64,000 nt of DNA. It comes from VMCP01 sp964527775 (GTDB lineage Bacteria; Bacteroidota; Bacteroidia; NS11-12g; UBA955). The stretch lies in contig CAZGQS010000001.1 in NCBI GenBank assembly GCA_964527775.1, positions 305,016-369,015 on the forward strand. Reading direction: 5' to 3'. The notes under the pieces are model-generated. The model worked only from the letters and a program-made list of their open reading frames with translations. It searched no databases and had not been told where the DNA came from. This document shows, one piece after another, positions 43,277-51,969 of this stretch (the stretch's first letter is position 1; each line of letters opens with the position of its first letter). The position numbers were made by a program, and so were the translations under genes.

Positions 43277-44436
43277 AAAGTAATCACATAGAGACCAAAG
43301 TTTTGCATGCTGGCATTGAACCAGATCCAAGTACAGGTGCAATCATGACTCCCATTTTCCAGACCAGTACATACGTACAGTCTGCACCAGGTGAACATAA
43401 AGGATATGAATACGCACGTACACAAAATCCAACAAGAGATGCCTTGCAAAAAAATCTTGCAGCTCTTGAAAATATGAATCACGCTTTGTGTTTTTCAACA
43501 GGGATGGGCGCCGTAGATGCTTGTATTAAACTACTTTCTCCTGGCGATGAAGTGGTTTCAACGAACGACTTGTACGGTGGTACATACCGCATATTTACAA
43601 CGGTTTTCCAAAAAATGGGAATCAAGTTTCATTTTGTTGACATGGCCAATGAACAAGAAGTTCGGTCTGCAATGAATGAAAATACCAAAATGATTTGGGT
43701 TGAAACTCCAACCAACCCCCTTTTAAAAATCATCGATATTGAACTAATGTCCAAAATTGGACATGAATTTGGTGCGTTGGTTGTGGTTGATAATACTTTT
43801 TCATCTCCATACCTTCAACAACCTGTAAGCTTTGGTGCAGATATAATCATGCACTCTGCTACTAAATATATCAATGGACACTCTGATGTAGTAATGGGGG
43901 TTCTATGCGTAAATAACGATGAAACTCATTCAAGGCTAGCATTTTTACAGAATACTTGTGGTGCAACCCCAGGTCCGATGGATTGTTTCTTGGTTTTACG
44001 AGGAATAAAAACACTGCACATTCGCATGGAGCGTCACTGTCAAAATGGTAGAGAAATCGCCCATTTTTTGCAATCGCACCCGCTTGTAGGTGAAGTTTAT
44101 TGGCCTGGATTTGAAACACATCCAAATCATTTAGTTGCTAAAAAACAGATGAAGGATTTTGGAGGTATGATTTCCTTCACCTTGAAAAATGATTCATTGG
44201 AAGCGGCAATTGAATTCTTGAAAAGCACCCAAGTTTTCTCATTGGCAGAAAGCCTTGGAGGTGTAGAGTCATTGATTGGTCACCCAGCAAGCATGACTCA
44301 TGCAAGTATCCCAAGAGAACAAAGAATAAAAAATGGCCTAAAAGATAGTTTGATTCGATTGAGCGTCGGTATTGAACATATCGATGATTTAAAGCATGAC
44401 CTAGCTCAAGCTTTGGAGAAATCAGCAACCATATAA
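43273..44436 (+). CDS. Cys/Met metabolism PLP enzyme, cystathionine gamma-synthase-like
   Basis: A 387-residue fold-type I PLP enzyme. The internal aldimine lysine is Lys198 in HSATKYINGHSD, with YEYARTQNPTR at 45-55, the GMGAVDA phosphate loop at 77-83, and Asp173 in VVDNTFSSP supporting the pyridine nitrogen. The C-terminal SLGGVESLIGHPASMTHA segment is typical of cystathionine gamma-synthase or gamma-lyase. These cannot be separated confidently by eye; the overall pattern fits a MetB-type synthase best. It overlaps purN by 4 bp and shares one base with the next gene (TAATG). Confidence 0.88.
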   Translation: MKSNHIETKVLHAGIEPDPSTGAIMTPIFQTSTYVQSAPGEHKGYEYARTQNPTRDALQKNLAALENMNHALCFSTGMGAVDACIKLLSPGDEVVSTNDLYGGTYRIFTTVFQKMGIKFHFVDMANEQEVRSAMNENTKMIWVETPTNPLLKIIDIELMSKIGHEFGALVVVDNTFSSPYLQQPVSFGADIIMHSATKYINGHSDVVMGVLCVNNDETHSRLAFLQNTCGATPGPMDCFLVLRGIKTLHIRMERHCQNGREIAHFLQSHPLVGEVYWPGFETHPNHLVAKKQMKDFGGMISFTLKNDSLEAAIEFLKSTQVFSLAESLGGVESLIGHPASMTHASIPREQRIKNGLKDSLIRLSVGIEHIDDLKHDLAQALEKSATI

Positions 44437-45206
44437 TGGCTTTAGACTCTCGTTTAGTAGAAACCCTGTGGGATGCAGCAAAATTCTACAACGAGCCTGG
44501 ATTTATTGAAGATGACCCCATTTTAATTCCACATTTATTCACCAATGAACGGGATATTGAATTGGCTGGATTTTTTACTGCGTTAATTGCTTGGGGACAG
44601 CGAAAAACCATCATCAGCAATGCAAAAGATCTGATGAGGAGAATGGATAATTCCCCTTATGAGTTTATTTTAAATGCTACTGAAGGTGATCGCAGATCGC
44701 TTGATGGATTTGTACATCGAACATTTATCGATGTTGATCTGATTTTCTTAGTGAATAGATTGGGCGAACTTCTAAAAGATTCACTAACTCTGGAGAACCT
44801 ATTTTTTTACGATAGCAATCAAACCGTTGAAAAAGCGCTTGTTGATTTTCGGAAGAAATTATTTTCTAATTCATCTGATTCAAATAGAACGTTGAAACAC
44901 GTGGCCACACCAGAAAAAAATAGTGCTTGTAAACGACTAAACATGTATTTAAGATGGATGGTGAGGCCCAATGACGGTGTTGATTTCGGTATTTGGAAAT
45001 CGGTTAAACCATCTATTTTGAAAATGCCTTTGGATACTCACGTCATACGAGTAGTAAAAGAATTAGATATTTTATCTGATTTAAAAGGAGATTGGAAAGG
45101 ATGCCTTCAATTAACTGACATTTTTTCTCAAATTCACCCTTCTGATCCAGTGTTTTTTGATTTTGCACTTTTTGGGATGGGAGTGAATAACAGAAATATA
45201 TCGTAA
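44436..45206 (+). CDS. TIGR02757 family protein
   Basis: A 256-residue cytoplasmic, helix-rich protein matching the TIGR02757 (DUF2400) group of Bacteroidota and a few others. Recognisable features are an early ELAGFFTALIAWGQRKTI segment (about 48-65), a central KRLNMYLRWMVRP motif (about 167-180) and, near the C-terminus, DTHVIRVVKEL. The pattern recalls helix-hairpin-helix base-excision DNA glycosylases, although the catalytic lysine is not identifiable. Function is unknown. It is co-transcribed with the PLP enzyme (1-bp overlap) and followed after 10 bp by thioredoxin. Confidence 0.82.
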   Translation: MALDSRLVETLWDAAKFYNEPGFIEDDPILIPHLFTNERDIELAGFFTALIAWGQRKTIISNAKDLMRRMDNSPYEFILNATEGDRRSLDGFVHRTFIDVDLIFLVNRLGELLKDSLTLENLFFYDSNQTVEKALVDFRKKLFSNSSDSNRTLKHVATPEKNSACKRLNMYLRWMVRPNDGVDFGIWKSVKPSILKMPLDTHVIRVVKELDILSDLKGDWKGCLQLTDIFSQIHPSDPVFFDFALFGMGVNNRNIS

Positions 45207-45216
45207 ATTTGTACTT

Positions 45217-45534
45217 ATGGCAGTTGAATTTACAAGTAGCAATTTTCAAAACGAAGTTTTGGCATCTGATAAACCCGTTTTGGTAGATTTTTGGGCTGAA
45301 TGGTGTGGCCCTTGCAAGATGATTGGTCCAGTTGTTGAAGAAATTCACAACGAATATTTAGGAAAAGCAGTAATTGGCAAATTGAATGTGGATGAAAATC
45401 CTGATATTGCCATGAACTACAGCGTTAGAAGCATACCAACCTTGTTGATTTTCAAAGGCGGTGTAATCGTTGATAAAATTGTAGGTGCTGTTCCTAAGTC
45501 ACAATTGACTAAACAATTAGAATCTCACCTATAA
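45217..45534 (+). CDS. trxA: Thioredoxin
   Basis: A 105-residue classical thioredoxin with the active site WCGPCK (Cys30, Cys33), the buried Asp in VLVDFWAEW, the cis-Pro in IPTLLIF (near residue 74), and a normal length. It reduces protein disulfides with thioredoxin reductase in the cytoplasm. It is the last gene of the run starting at 40415 and is followed by a clear hairpin terminator at 45556-45592. Confidence 0.96.
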   Translation: MAVEFTSSNFQNEVLASDKPVLVDFWAEWCGPCKMIGPVVEEIHNEYLGKAVIGKLNVDENPDIAMNYSVRSIPTLLIFKGGVIVDKIVGAVPKSQLTKQLESHL

Positions 45535-45555
45535 TCATTTTAAACATTTATATAG

Positions 45556-45592
45556 AGGCTGTTTGACGTAATTCAAGCAGCCTTTATTTTTT
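45556..45592 (+). terminator. Rho-independent terminator after trxA
   Basis: AGGCTGTTTG and CAAGCAGCCT (45556-45583) form a 10-bp stem with one G:T wobble around an 8-base loop, followed by the T-rich stretch TTTATTTTTT. It lies 22 bp after the thioredoxin stop and 11 bp before the DUF58 gene, so it closes the 40.4-45.5 kb operon. Confidence 0.85.
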
Positions 45593-45602
45593 AAATCTAA
45601 TT

Positions 45603-46502
45603 ATGTTATTCCTGAAAGACCTTCTGGTGTTTAATCAGCTTTCTATGTTGGCTCAAAAGGCCATGGAAGGCTTTATTTCGGGATTGCATAAAAGTCCGTT
45701 AAGAGGTTTTTCAGTTGAGTTTGCCGAGCATAGAAGCTACAATCCAGGTGATAGCATAAGAAATCTAGACTGGAAGTTACTTGCGAAAACAGAGAAAAAA
45801 TACATCAAACAAACCATTGAAGAGACCAATTTGAGGTGTTTCTTTTGGTTGGATGTTTCTAAAAGCATGAAATATCCTGAAGGAGAAGAGCTGAAGTTAA
45901 AATATTCATTGGCACTTGGCAGTATTTTGGCGCAGGCTTTGGCCAAGCAACGAGATGCTTTTCAATTCTCGCTTCTCGATGAACATAAATTAATATGGCA
46001 ATCTGATTTAAAATCGACTAAAGGTCATCTTTCCAACTTATTCTCAAAACTTGAACAATTATGGAATTCTAAAGATTTGGAAAGTGATTGGAATCAAGAT
46101 TTCACTTTTGCAAACCTAGCATCGGGCATACCTCGTAGAAGCATGATTGTGATTTGTACTGATATGATCATTGAGAATGAATCAGATTTTTGGGAGACTT
46201 TGAAGTACTTGAAATTTCTAAAATGTGAAATACTGTTAATTCATATACAGCACAACAATCATGAGTTAATGTTAGATTTGGAAGGCATTCCCTATGAGTT
46301 TATTGATTTGGAAAACCAATCACGTATTAAATTAAATCCCAATGAAATCAGGGAAGCCTATAGTACTGCTCAAGTCAAATTCACAGAAAGTGTAAAACAA
46401 AATTCTCAGCAACTGGGTGTGTCATACTTTGAAGGGGATGTCTCCTTCCCTCTTGACTATGCCATCATGCAGTTTTACAAAGAGCGAAACAAACTAAAAT
46501 AA
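45603..46502 (+). CDS. DUF58 domain protein
   Basis: A 299-residue cytoplasmic protein of the DUF58 family, usually encoded with MoxR AAA+ ATPases. The signature is HRSYNPGDSIRNLDWKLLAKTEKKYIKQ (about 42-70), followed by a von Willebrand A-like half starting FFWLDVSKSMKYP, where DxSxS provides the MIDAS metal site. Here, however, MoxR is not next to it: thioredoxin lies upstream and a convergent dihydroorotase downstream. In Bacteroidota related BatA-type genes are linked to aerotolerance and envelope stress. Function is inferred only at family level. Confidence 0.88.
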   Translation: MLFLKDLLVFNQLSMLAQKAMEGFISGLHKSPLRGFSVEFAEHRSYNPGDSIRNLDWKLLAKTEKKYIKQTIEETNLRCFFWLDVSKSMKYPEGEELKLKYSLALGSILAQALAKQRDAFQFSLLDEHKLIWQSDLKSTKGHLSNLFSKLEQLWNSKDLESDWNQDFTFANLASGIPRRSMIVICTDMIIENESDFWETLKYLKFLKCEILLIHIQHNNHELMLDLEGIPYEFIDLENQSRIKLNPNEIREAYSTAQVKFTESVKQNSQQLGVSYFEGDVSFPLDYAIMQFYKERNKLK

Positions 46503-47861
46503 TCAACGATCTTTCTCAAATTGAAGTCTCATTGGATTCAAATCTAGAATCTGTCCATTAGAATAACTCAGAGTGCCATTCACAAATACATGTTTTATTG
46601 AATGACTAAATTGAGTATTCATTAATGGAGACCACTGGCATTTATACAAAATACTATCTTCAGTAACTTGATGAATTTCATTAGGATTAACCAAAACTAA
46701 ATCCGCAAAATACCCTTCTCTTATAAAGCCTCGATCTTTTAGTTTGTATGCAATTGCGGGGGCATGACACATTTTTTCTACAACCCTTTCAATGGTAATT
46801 TTACCTTGTTTGCTTTTTTCAAGCATCAATAATAAGGTGTGTTGAATGAGGGGCAATCCTGCATGTGCATCCAAATAGTTCTCACACAATTTTTCTTCCT
46901 TTGTATGTGGTGCATGATCTGTTGCAATGACATCCAATCTATCATCGAGTAAGGCATTCCAAAGGGCATCTTGATCCTTCTGAGTTTTCACAGCTGGATT
47001 GCATTTGATTTGATGTGAAAGTTCAGCGTAATTACTATCACTAAAATGCAAATGATGCACGCATACTTCACTGGTAATTCTTTTTTTATCTAATGGAAGT
47101 GAATTATCAAATAAATGAGTTTCTATTTCAGATGTAATGTGAAGAATATGCAGTCTAGTATTGTATTTCTTAGCCAATGCACTTGCAAAGGATGAACTTA
47201 GATAACAAGCTTGGGCATCTCGAATTATTGGGTGATATTCTGCGGGAATTCCATTTGGGAAATCAATTTTTGCTTGATTTAATCTTTCTTTTACTCTGGT
47301 CTCACATTCGCAGTGAGTAGCGATCAAAGATGGAACTTGAGAAAATATTTGATGTAATATATGTGAATCATCAACCAACATATCTCCCGTAGAACTTCCC
47401 ATGAAGATTTTTACACCACATACATTTTCAGAGTCAATTTTCTTGAGTTCATCAATATTATCATTTGTAGCACCTAGATAGAATGAATAATTGACTGCGG
47501 AGGTCGCTTTGCCAATCAGATACTTCTCTTCTAAAAGTTCAATTGTGGTAGTTTTGGGTAGAACATTGGGCATTTCCATAAATGAAGTCACCCCTCCTGC
47601 AAGAGCCGCTCTGCTCTCGGTAAAAATAGTTGCCTTGTGCGTGAGTCCCGGTTCTCTAAAATGAACTTGATCATCAATTACACCTGGAACAAGATACATA
47701 CCTGTAGCATCAATTTCCTGAACACCGGTAGTTGTACTCAAGTTAATTTGAGTCGCTATTTTTTCAATTCGTTGATTTTGAATTAAAACATCAGCCGTAA
47801 TAATTTTACCTTCATTGATCAATTGAGCATTTTTGATCAAGTACCTTGTATTTGCTTCCAT
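46503..47861 (-). CDS. pyrC: Dihydroorotase
   Basis: A 452-residue amidohydrolase of pyrimidine synthesis that cyclises carbamoyl aspartate to dihydroorotate. The metal-binding N-terminal motif reads DDQVHFREPGLTHK: the first His of the usual HxH is replaced by Gln65, and His67 is kept. A Lys in CGVKIFMGSS is the likely carboxylated bridging ligand. Further His ligands lie in ATHCE and LHILHIT, and ATDHAPHT holds the catalytic Asp. I remember the DDQVHFREPG form as common in Bacteroidota dihydroorotases, so the enzyme is probably active. It ends 1 bp from the convergent DUF58 gene. Confidence 0.88.
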   Translation of the reverse strand: MEANTRYLIKNAQLINEGKIITADVLIQNQRIEKIATQINLSTTTGVQEIDATGMYLVPGVIDDQVHFREPGLTHKATIFTESRAALAGGVTSFMEMPNVLPKTTTIELLEEKYLIGKATSAVNYSFYLGATNDNIDELKKIDSENVCGVKIFMGSSTGDMLVDDSHILHQIFSQVPSLIATHCECETRVKERLNQAKIDFPNGIPAEYHPIIRDAQACYLSSSFASALAKKYNTRLHILHITSEIETHLFDNSLPLDKKRITSEVCVHHLHFSDSNYAELSHQIKCNPAVKTQKDQDALWNALLDDRLDVIATDHAPHTKEEKLCENYLDAHAGLPLIQHTLLLMLEKSKQGKITIERVVEKMCHAPAIAYKLKDRGFIREGYFADLVLVNPNEIHQVTEDSILYKCQWSPLMNTQFSHSIKHVFVNGTLSYSNGQILDLNPMRLQFEKDR

Positions 47862-47975
47862 TTACTCACCAAAGATAATAAGCACCTCACAAAATGCGTG
47901 CAGTTTTCTGTTATTATTTGGGCATAAAAACCGGAATACAGATGTAACAATCGATAACATTAGCATAATTTTCCT

Positions 47976-47983
47976 TAAATTTG
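47976..47983 (+). promoter_or_regulatory. Bacteroidota -7 promoter box (TAAATTTG)
   Basis: A perfect TAnnTTTG match, 17 bp upstream of the ATG at 48001. No convincing -33 TTG box is seen at the normal distance. It supports the start at 48001 rather than an upstream in-frame codon. Confidence 0.5.
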
Positions 47984-48000
47984 TCCATTGTCTATATTTT

Positions 48001-48402
48001 ATGACTGAATATTTAAATAACGAGGAAGAGTTGGCTCATGTAATCATTGGTAAAGCCATTGAAATACACAAACAGTTGGGCCCTGGATTGCCTAAGGAGG
48101 TTTATTTACAGTGTCTTGAATTGGAATTCCAAGAAGATTCTATGGATTTTCTATACAATCAATTTTTACCCATCTCATATAAAGGTTTACAGATTGCTGA
48201 TGTCATTCAATTGGATTTTATAGTAGCTGGTCAAGTTTGTATTGAAGTAATTACTGATGTCGAGGTTTCTGATATAAATATTCAGAGAATGCTGAAAACA
48301 ATTAGAAGTAATGATTTCAAACTAGGTTTGATCATCAATTTCAATTCAACTCTTCTCAAAAATGGTATTAGAAGAGTTAGTAATAACCGACCAACCGTTT
48401 AA
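48001..48402 (+). CDS. GxxExxY-type protein with degenerate motifs
   Basis: A 133-residue protein related to the GxxExxY (PDDEXK_3) family. The N-terminal helix EELAHVIIGKAIEIHKQLGPGL leads into the name-giving motif, which here reads GLPKEVY instead of GxxExxY (Lys32 in the Glu position, Glu33 next). The nuclease-like core normally has a D...ExK pattern; here Asp72 and Glu82 are kept, but the Lys is Ile84 (CIEVITD). The protein may therefore have lost catalysis. The family has no proven function. It stands alone between dihydroorotase (divergent) and a convergent T9SS protein. I start it at ATG 48001, after a promoter box. Confidence 0.8.
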   Translation: MTEYLNNEEELAHVIIGKAIEIHKQLGPGLPKEVYLQCLELEFQEDSMDFLYNQFLPISYKGLQIADVIQLDFIVAGQVCIEVITDVEVSDINIQRMLKTIRSNDFKLGLIINFNSTLLKNGIRRVSNNRPTV

Positions 48403-48419
48403 ATCTCAAATTCAAACCA

Positions 48420-50900
48420 TTAGCGCAATAGTAAGAAATCCCCATATAAGGTTCTTCTTACATTATCACATCCAACCCAAGTAATGGTATAGACATACAC
48501 TCCTTCTGGAGCATCTTGTCCGTTTATTTTACCGTCCCAATTCAAAGTTGGGTTGTTGAAATCTGCTAGTTTCTCGCCCCATCTGTTGAATAGTTTTACG
48601 TTGTATTCTGCTCCTTCAACTTTGTATTGGGAATTTGGGTAAACATCATTCAAATCATCACCATTCGGAGTGAATGCACTTGGCATATAAATGTCAACGG
48701 GAAATAAATCTTTTCTTTTAATAATATGCACCGAATCTATTGACTTACACCCTTCCAAATCAATAATCTCTACCCAGTATACACCAGAATCAAACGCAAT
48801 AATTTCTTGTTTCTGAGAACCTGTATTCCAAAGATAGCTACGCATACCTGGACCCGCATTAAGTCTTGGCTTTTCCGATAAGCACAAAGTTGTATCTGGT
48901 CCGAGATTTAATGACGGATTAGGGAACAATAATACATTGAGAGAATCTTTTTCGATACAACCATTTGAATTCACTACGGTAATGTGAAGTGGCCCTGATT
49001 TTGTCAACCTATATGATGTATTTGTAACTTCGTTGTTCCAAACTACGGATTTAAACTTGTTTGAAGGACTTTTGATCAGGGTATCAATTTTATTACAGAA
49101 ACGCAAATCGTTTCCTAGGTCTAGTTCATTTGGGAAATTAGTTAAAATGAAAGTGTCTCTTGCTGAACAAAGTGCTACTTGGGCTCTTACAAAATATTGA
49201 CCCGCAATTTTGGTGGTCATATTTTTACCTGATGCACCATTACTCCAAGTAAAAATAGCTGTTGGATCTGGGCTAATGGCACTGAAAGTAACGTTGTAGC
49301 CTGGACACACTTGAGTGTCGTTGACAAAAACTTTAACATCAGATTGTTGAATGATTTGCACTGAGTCTTGACTAATACATTTATTGATAGTGGTTGCCGT
49401 GACCTTATATTTTGCTGGCTTATTTACCGTAATATTGGGTGTTGTTTCTCCATTACTCCAAAGAAAAGAAGTTGTGGAGCTCATATTGGTGGTGATTGTT
49501 CTTATAAAATCATCATAACTACAATATAGTGTATCACCTTTTGCATCTACTTTTTCTCGATCGTAAGCAATAAATACTGTATCATACCAAGTACATGTTT
49601 TGTTTGTCACTGCTAAAATGTAGGTCCCTGCGTTGCTCACTACCAATGAATCCGTTCTTGCACCAGTGTTCCATCTATATTCTTCACCTGGGATGTTGGA
49701 TTTCAAAGTCATTGTCACCTTATCGCACAATGTTGTATCTCTAGGAAGTTTGGGTTTTTGTGGTTCTACAACAGTCACTTTAGCTTTAAAGCTATCCGCG
49801 CAGGTAGTTTTGTAAGCAATTAATGTAACTTCATAGGTACCTGGGCCAGGAAAACTAAATACAGGTCTTGCCGTATTGGATGTATCAGCATTGGTACCAG
49901 AAACCCCAAAGTCCCAATGATAACGTTGAGCTCCAGAACTCAAGTTCTGAAATTGATAAGTGTATCCACACACATACTTAGGAGCAAAAAATGATGCTAC
50001 AACATCAACAACACAACTTTGAACGTTGAATTGGTAATCTCTGATCACTTCATTAACCAACTTCCCTTTTCTATATTCCTTTACTGATATTCCAACAACG
50101 AATTGCCCTACACGTGTTGGTGTGAGGGTTAAGAAGCCGGTTTCAGGATCTATATTCATGGATGGATTACCATCAATGGGGTCATCAAAAGTATATGAAT
50201 TACGCCATTGCAATTGGGTAAACGGGGGTTTTTCAAGCATTCCCGCATTGCCATTGTTGGGGCGGGGATTGTTTTGATCAGCACCTAAATAGGGAGTTAT
50301 CAAGGAGTAAACGAGACTATCACCATCGGCATCGGTAGCGCTATGGTCAAATTTCAATGCTGTATTTGTGCAAAGGAAATTGGGAGGTAGTTCTTTAAAC
50401 ACCGCAGAAGTATTGGCAAATCCTACGTCGTTTACATTGGGAATGAATGCCCAATAATTCGCACCGGTAGCACCTGGTGCTACAATGTTTGTTATTGAAC
50501 CGTTTCTACAACAACGTTGAAAAGAAACGTAATATCCGCCTTTAGTGGGAGGAAGTGTAACCGTAGTTTCGTAAACATAATGATCAACGCAAGCATTTGG
50601 GGTTACCTTTAGACAATTGTAATTGGTCTTCTGAATGCGAGTTGGGCCAGTTCTGGAAACATTGATTGGATAACCAGATAAGATATTGCGGGTATCACCG
50701 TTGAAAATCCCAATAATTGCTGTTGCATCTGATTGTATTGCTTCTGGACTTCCATTTATACAATCTATATATACATCCAATCTAATTCTGTATTGATTAT
50801 TGCCCAAGAATTTATACGTCATTTCCCCTCCCACTATGTGGGTTGCGTTTAGGTCAATTAGACTCAAAAAAAGGAATAATATGAGCGTTATTTTCTTCAC
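48420..50900 (-). CDS. Large secreted protein with PKD domain and gliding-motility C-terminal domain (T9SS type B)
   Basis: About 826 residues. A signal peptide (KKITLILFLFLSLIDLNATH) supports a GTG start at 50900; the ATG at 50948 would add 16 residues. The first 300 residues form a conserved Bacteroidota extracellular region starting THIVGGEMTYKFLG. A PKD domain follows (YHWDFGVSGT ... PGTYEVTLIAYK), then five or so Ig-like repeats with the recurring pattern YxWSNG or YLWNTG and DSVxV. The C-terminus is the CHU_C/gliding-motility domain (AFTPNGDDLNDVYP ... YNVKLFNRWGEKL ... EGVYVYTITW), which directs secretion by the T9SS. It is probably a cell-surface adhesin or structural protein. Confidence 0.9.
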   Translation of the reverse strand: MKKITLILFLFLSLIDLNATHIVGGEMTYKFLGNNQYRIRLDVYIDCINGSPEAIQSDATAIIGIFNGDTRNILSGYPINVSRTGPTRIQKTNYNCLKVTPNACVDHYVYETTVTLPPTKGGYYVSFQRCCRNGSITNIVAPGATGANYWAFIPNVNDVGFANTSAVFKELPPNFLCTNTALKFDHSATDADGDSLVYSLITPYLGADQNNPRPNNGNAGMLEKPPFTQLQWRNSYTFDDPIDGNPSMNIDPETGFLTLTPTRVGQFVVGISVKEYRKGKLVNEVIRDYQFNVQSCVVDVVASFFAPKYVCGYTYQFQNLSSGAQRYHWDFGVSGTNADTSNTARPVFSFPGPGTYEVTLIAYKTTCADSFKAKVTVVEPQKPKLPRDTTLCDKVTMTLKSNIPGEEYRWNTGARTDSLVVSNAGTYILAVTNKTCTWYDTVFIAYDREKVDAKGDTLYCSYDDFIRTITTNMSSTTSFLWSNGETTPNITVNKPAKYKVTATTINKCISQDSVQIIQQSDVKVFVNDTQVCPGYNVTFSAISPDPTAIFTWSNGASGKNMTTKIAGQYFVRAQVALCSARDTFILTNFPNELDLGNDLRFCNKIDTLIKSPSNKFKSVVWNNEVTNTSYRLTKSGPLHITVVNSNGCIEKDSLNVLLFPNPSLNLGPDTTLCLSEKPRLNAGPGMRSYLWNTGSQKQEIIAFDSGVYWVEIIDLEGCKSIDSVHIIKRKDLFPVDIYMPSAFTPNGDDLNDVYPNSQYKVEGAEYNVKLFNRWGEKLADFNNPTLNWDGKINGQDAPEGVYVYTITWVGCDNVRRTLYGDFLLLR

Positions 50901-50958
50901 AAATACTCTATGCAATACCAAAGTAGTGCAATATATATAGTACAACAAACTTATGACA

Positions 50959-50966
50959 CAAAAGTA
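50959..50966 (-). promoter_or_regulatory. Bacteroidota -7 promoter box upstream of the T9SS type B gene
   Basis: TACTTTTG on the minus strand fits TAnnTTTG exactly and lies 58 bp upstream of the GTG start at 50900 (10 bp upstream of the alternative ATG at 50948). The -33 side is AT-rich without a clear TTG. It separates this gene from the operon ending at 50996. Confidence 0.45.
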
Positions 50967-50995
50967 TCACAGATTGTTGCTTTTTGTGTAAGAAA

Positions 50996-51487
50996 TTAAG
51001 ACAAATACACTTGCAAATCAGTTGATTGTGTATTATCAAAATACACATGATCTCTCAATGTAGTTGCAATTGACACTCCAACAAAGTTTGCATGAATGGG
51101 GAAATTACGATATTCACGTTGCGCCAAGAACAAGGTTTCTATTTTACTCACCCCTTTTTTAAAGCAGAAATCTGCCGCGATAAAAGCTGTTTTTCCTGAA
51201 TTTAATACATCATCAATGATTACCACTGTATGACTTTCATTTAGAATATCAACTGAACTTTTGACTTCACCTTCACTACCGACTGTGATATTCCGGAGAT
51301 CAATTATGGTATTTGGTAAATACTTCTTCAAAAACTCTAAAACCATTTTTGAAATAAAATAGCCCCTTTCATTCAATCCTATCAAAACTATATTCGATGA
51401 GTTCAAATTGCTTTCAGCAACTTGAACGGCCAAACGCTCAATGATGAGTAAGATTTCTTTATGTTTTAAAATTATTTGGCGACTCAT
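50996..51487 (-). CDS. Phosphoribosyltransferase family protein (PyrR-like)
   Basis: A 163-residue type I PRTase. The PRPP-binding loop is VVIIDDVLNSGKT (about 107-119), where the two Asp bind ribose hydroxyls, and the N-terminal part (IVLIGLNERGYFIS) supplies the PPi loop region. The layout resembles PyrR/hypoxanthine PRTases, which are similar in length. Enzyme activity (uracil, purine or regulatory) is not determinable. PyrR-type RNA attenuation is unlikely without a pyr operon leader nearby. It is the last gene of the maeB-GNAT-rseP-hscB unit, following hscB by 4 bp. Confidence 0.85.
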   Translation of the reverse strand: MSRQIILKHKEILLIIERLAVQVAESNLNSSNIVLIGLNERGYFISKMVLEFLKKYLPNTIIDLRNITVGSEGEVKSSVDILNESHTVVIIDDVLNSGKTAFIAADFCFKKGVSKIETLFLAQREYRNFPIHANFVGVSIATTLRDHVYFDNTQSTDLQVYLS

Positions 51488-51491
51488 ATGG

Positions 51492-51956
51492 TTAAATTTC
51501 TTGAATGCCTTGTGAGTTTTTATCGAGGCGAGTATAATATTTATTTTTTTGATACCAAACGGCTAATTTCATGATATTCACTTGCGAATTTTCAAATGAA
51601 GCTGAAATCTCTTGAAATTCTGCACTTGAAATATTCAGCAGTTCTTCAATTTTTAACTTGATTGAATCAGGACTATCTAATTCCATCATCTCACTGATTT
51701 CCATCATTTCGAAAAGAAATCCTGATGGTAATGTAGATGAATCATTTGTATCTACTTGATTTAACTCAAGAATTAATTTAACCCTACTTTCTCTATTTTT
51801 TAGAATGGTGTAAGCTTTATTAATTTGTTCAGATTCTAGGGTATCTCCGCCTTGGTCAGGATGCGCGTTTTGTTGCTTTTGGATATATAATTTCCTAAGA
51901 TTGCCTAAATCAATGTCTACGGATATAGGCAAACCAAATATTTCAAAAGCATTCAT
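51492..51956 (-). CDS. hscB: HscB-like J-domain co-chaperone
   Basis: A 154-residue J-domain protein. The J domain covers about 3-70 with the HPD motif at His32-Pro33-Asp34 (AHPDQGG) and the second half NKAYTILKNRESRVKLIL. The C-terminal helical domain (about 78-145) opens LPSGFLFEMMEISEMMEL, the HscB/Jac1 type region that binds the iron-sulfur scaffold IscU, with a matching length. HscB stimulates the specialised Hsp70 HscA. No hscA, iscU or fdx gene is near, so the partner chaperone is elsewhere or is general DnaK. The J domain is sure; the HscB subtype is likely. Confidence 0.82.
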   Translation of the reverse strand: MNAFEIFGLPISVDIDLGNLRKLYIQKQQNAHPDQGGDTLESEQINKAYTILKNRESRVKLILELNQVDTNDSSTLPSGFLFEMMEISEMMELDSPDSIKLKIEELLNISSAEFQEISASFENSQVNIMKLAVWYQKNKYYTRLDKNSQGIQEI

Positions 51957-51969
51957 CGTGAAATGAGAA

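Noticed and set aside
50996..51487. PyrR-type attenuation regulator
   Set aside because: No pyr operon or leader anti-terminator is near, and the PRPP motif is common to all type I PRTases.
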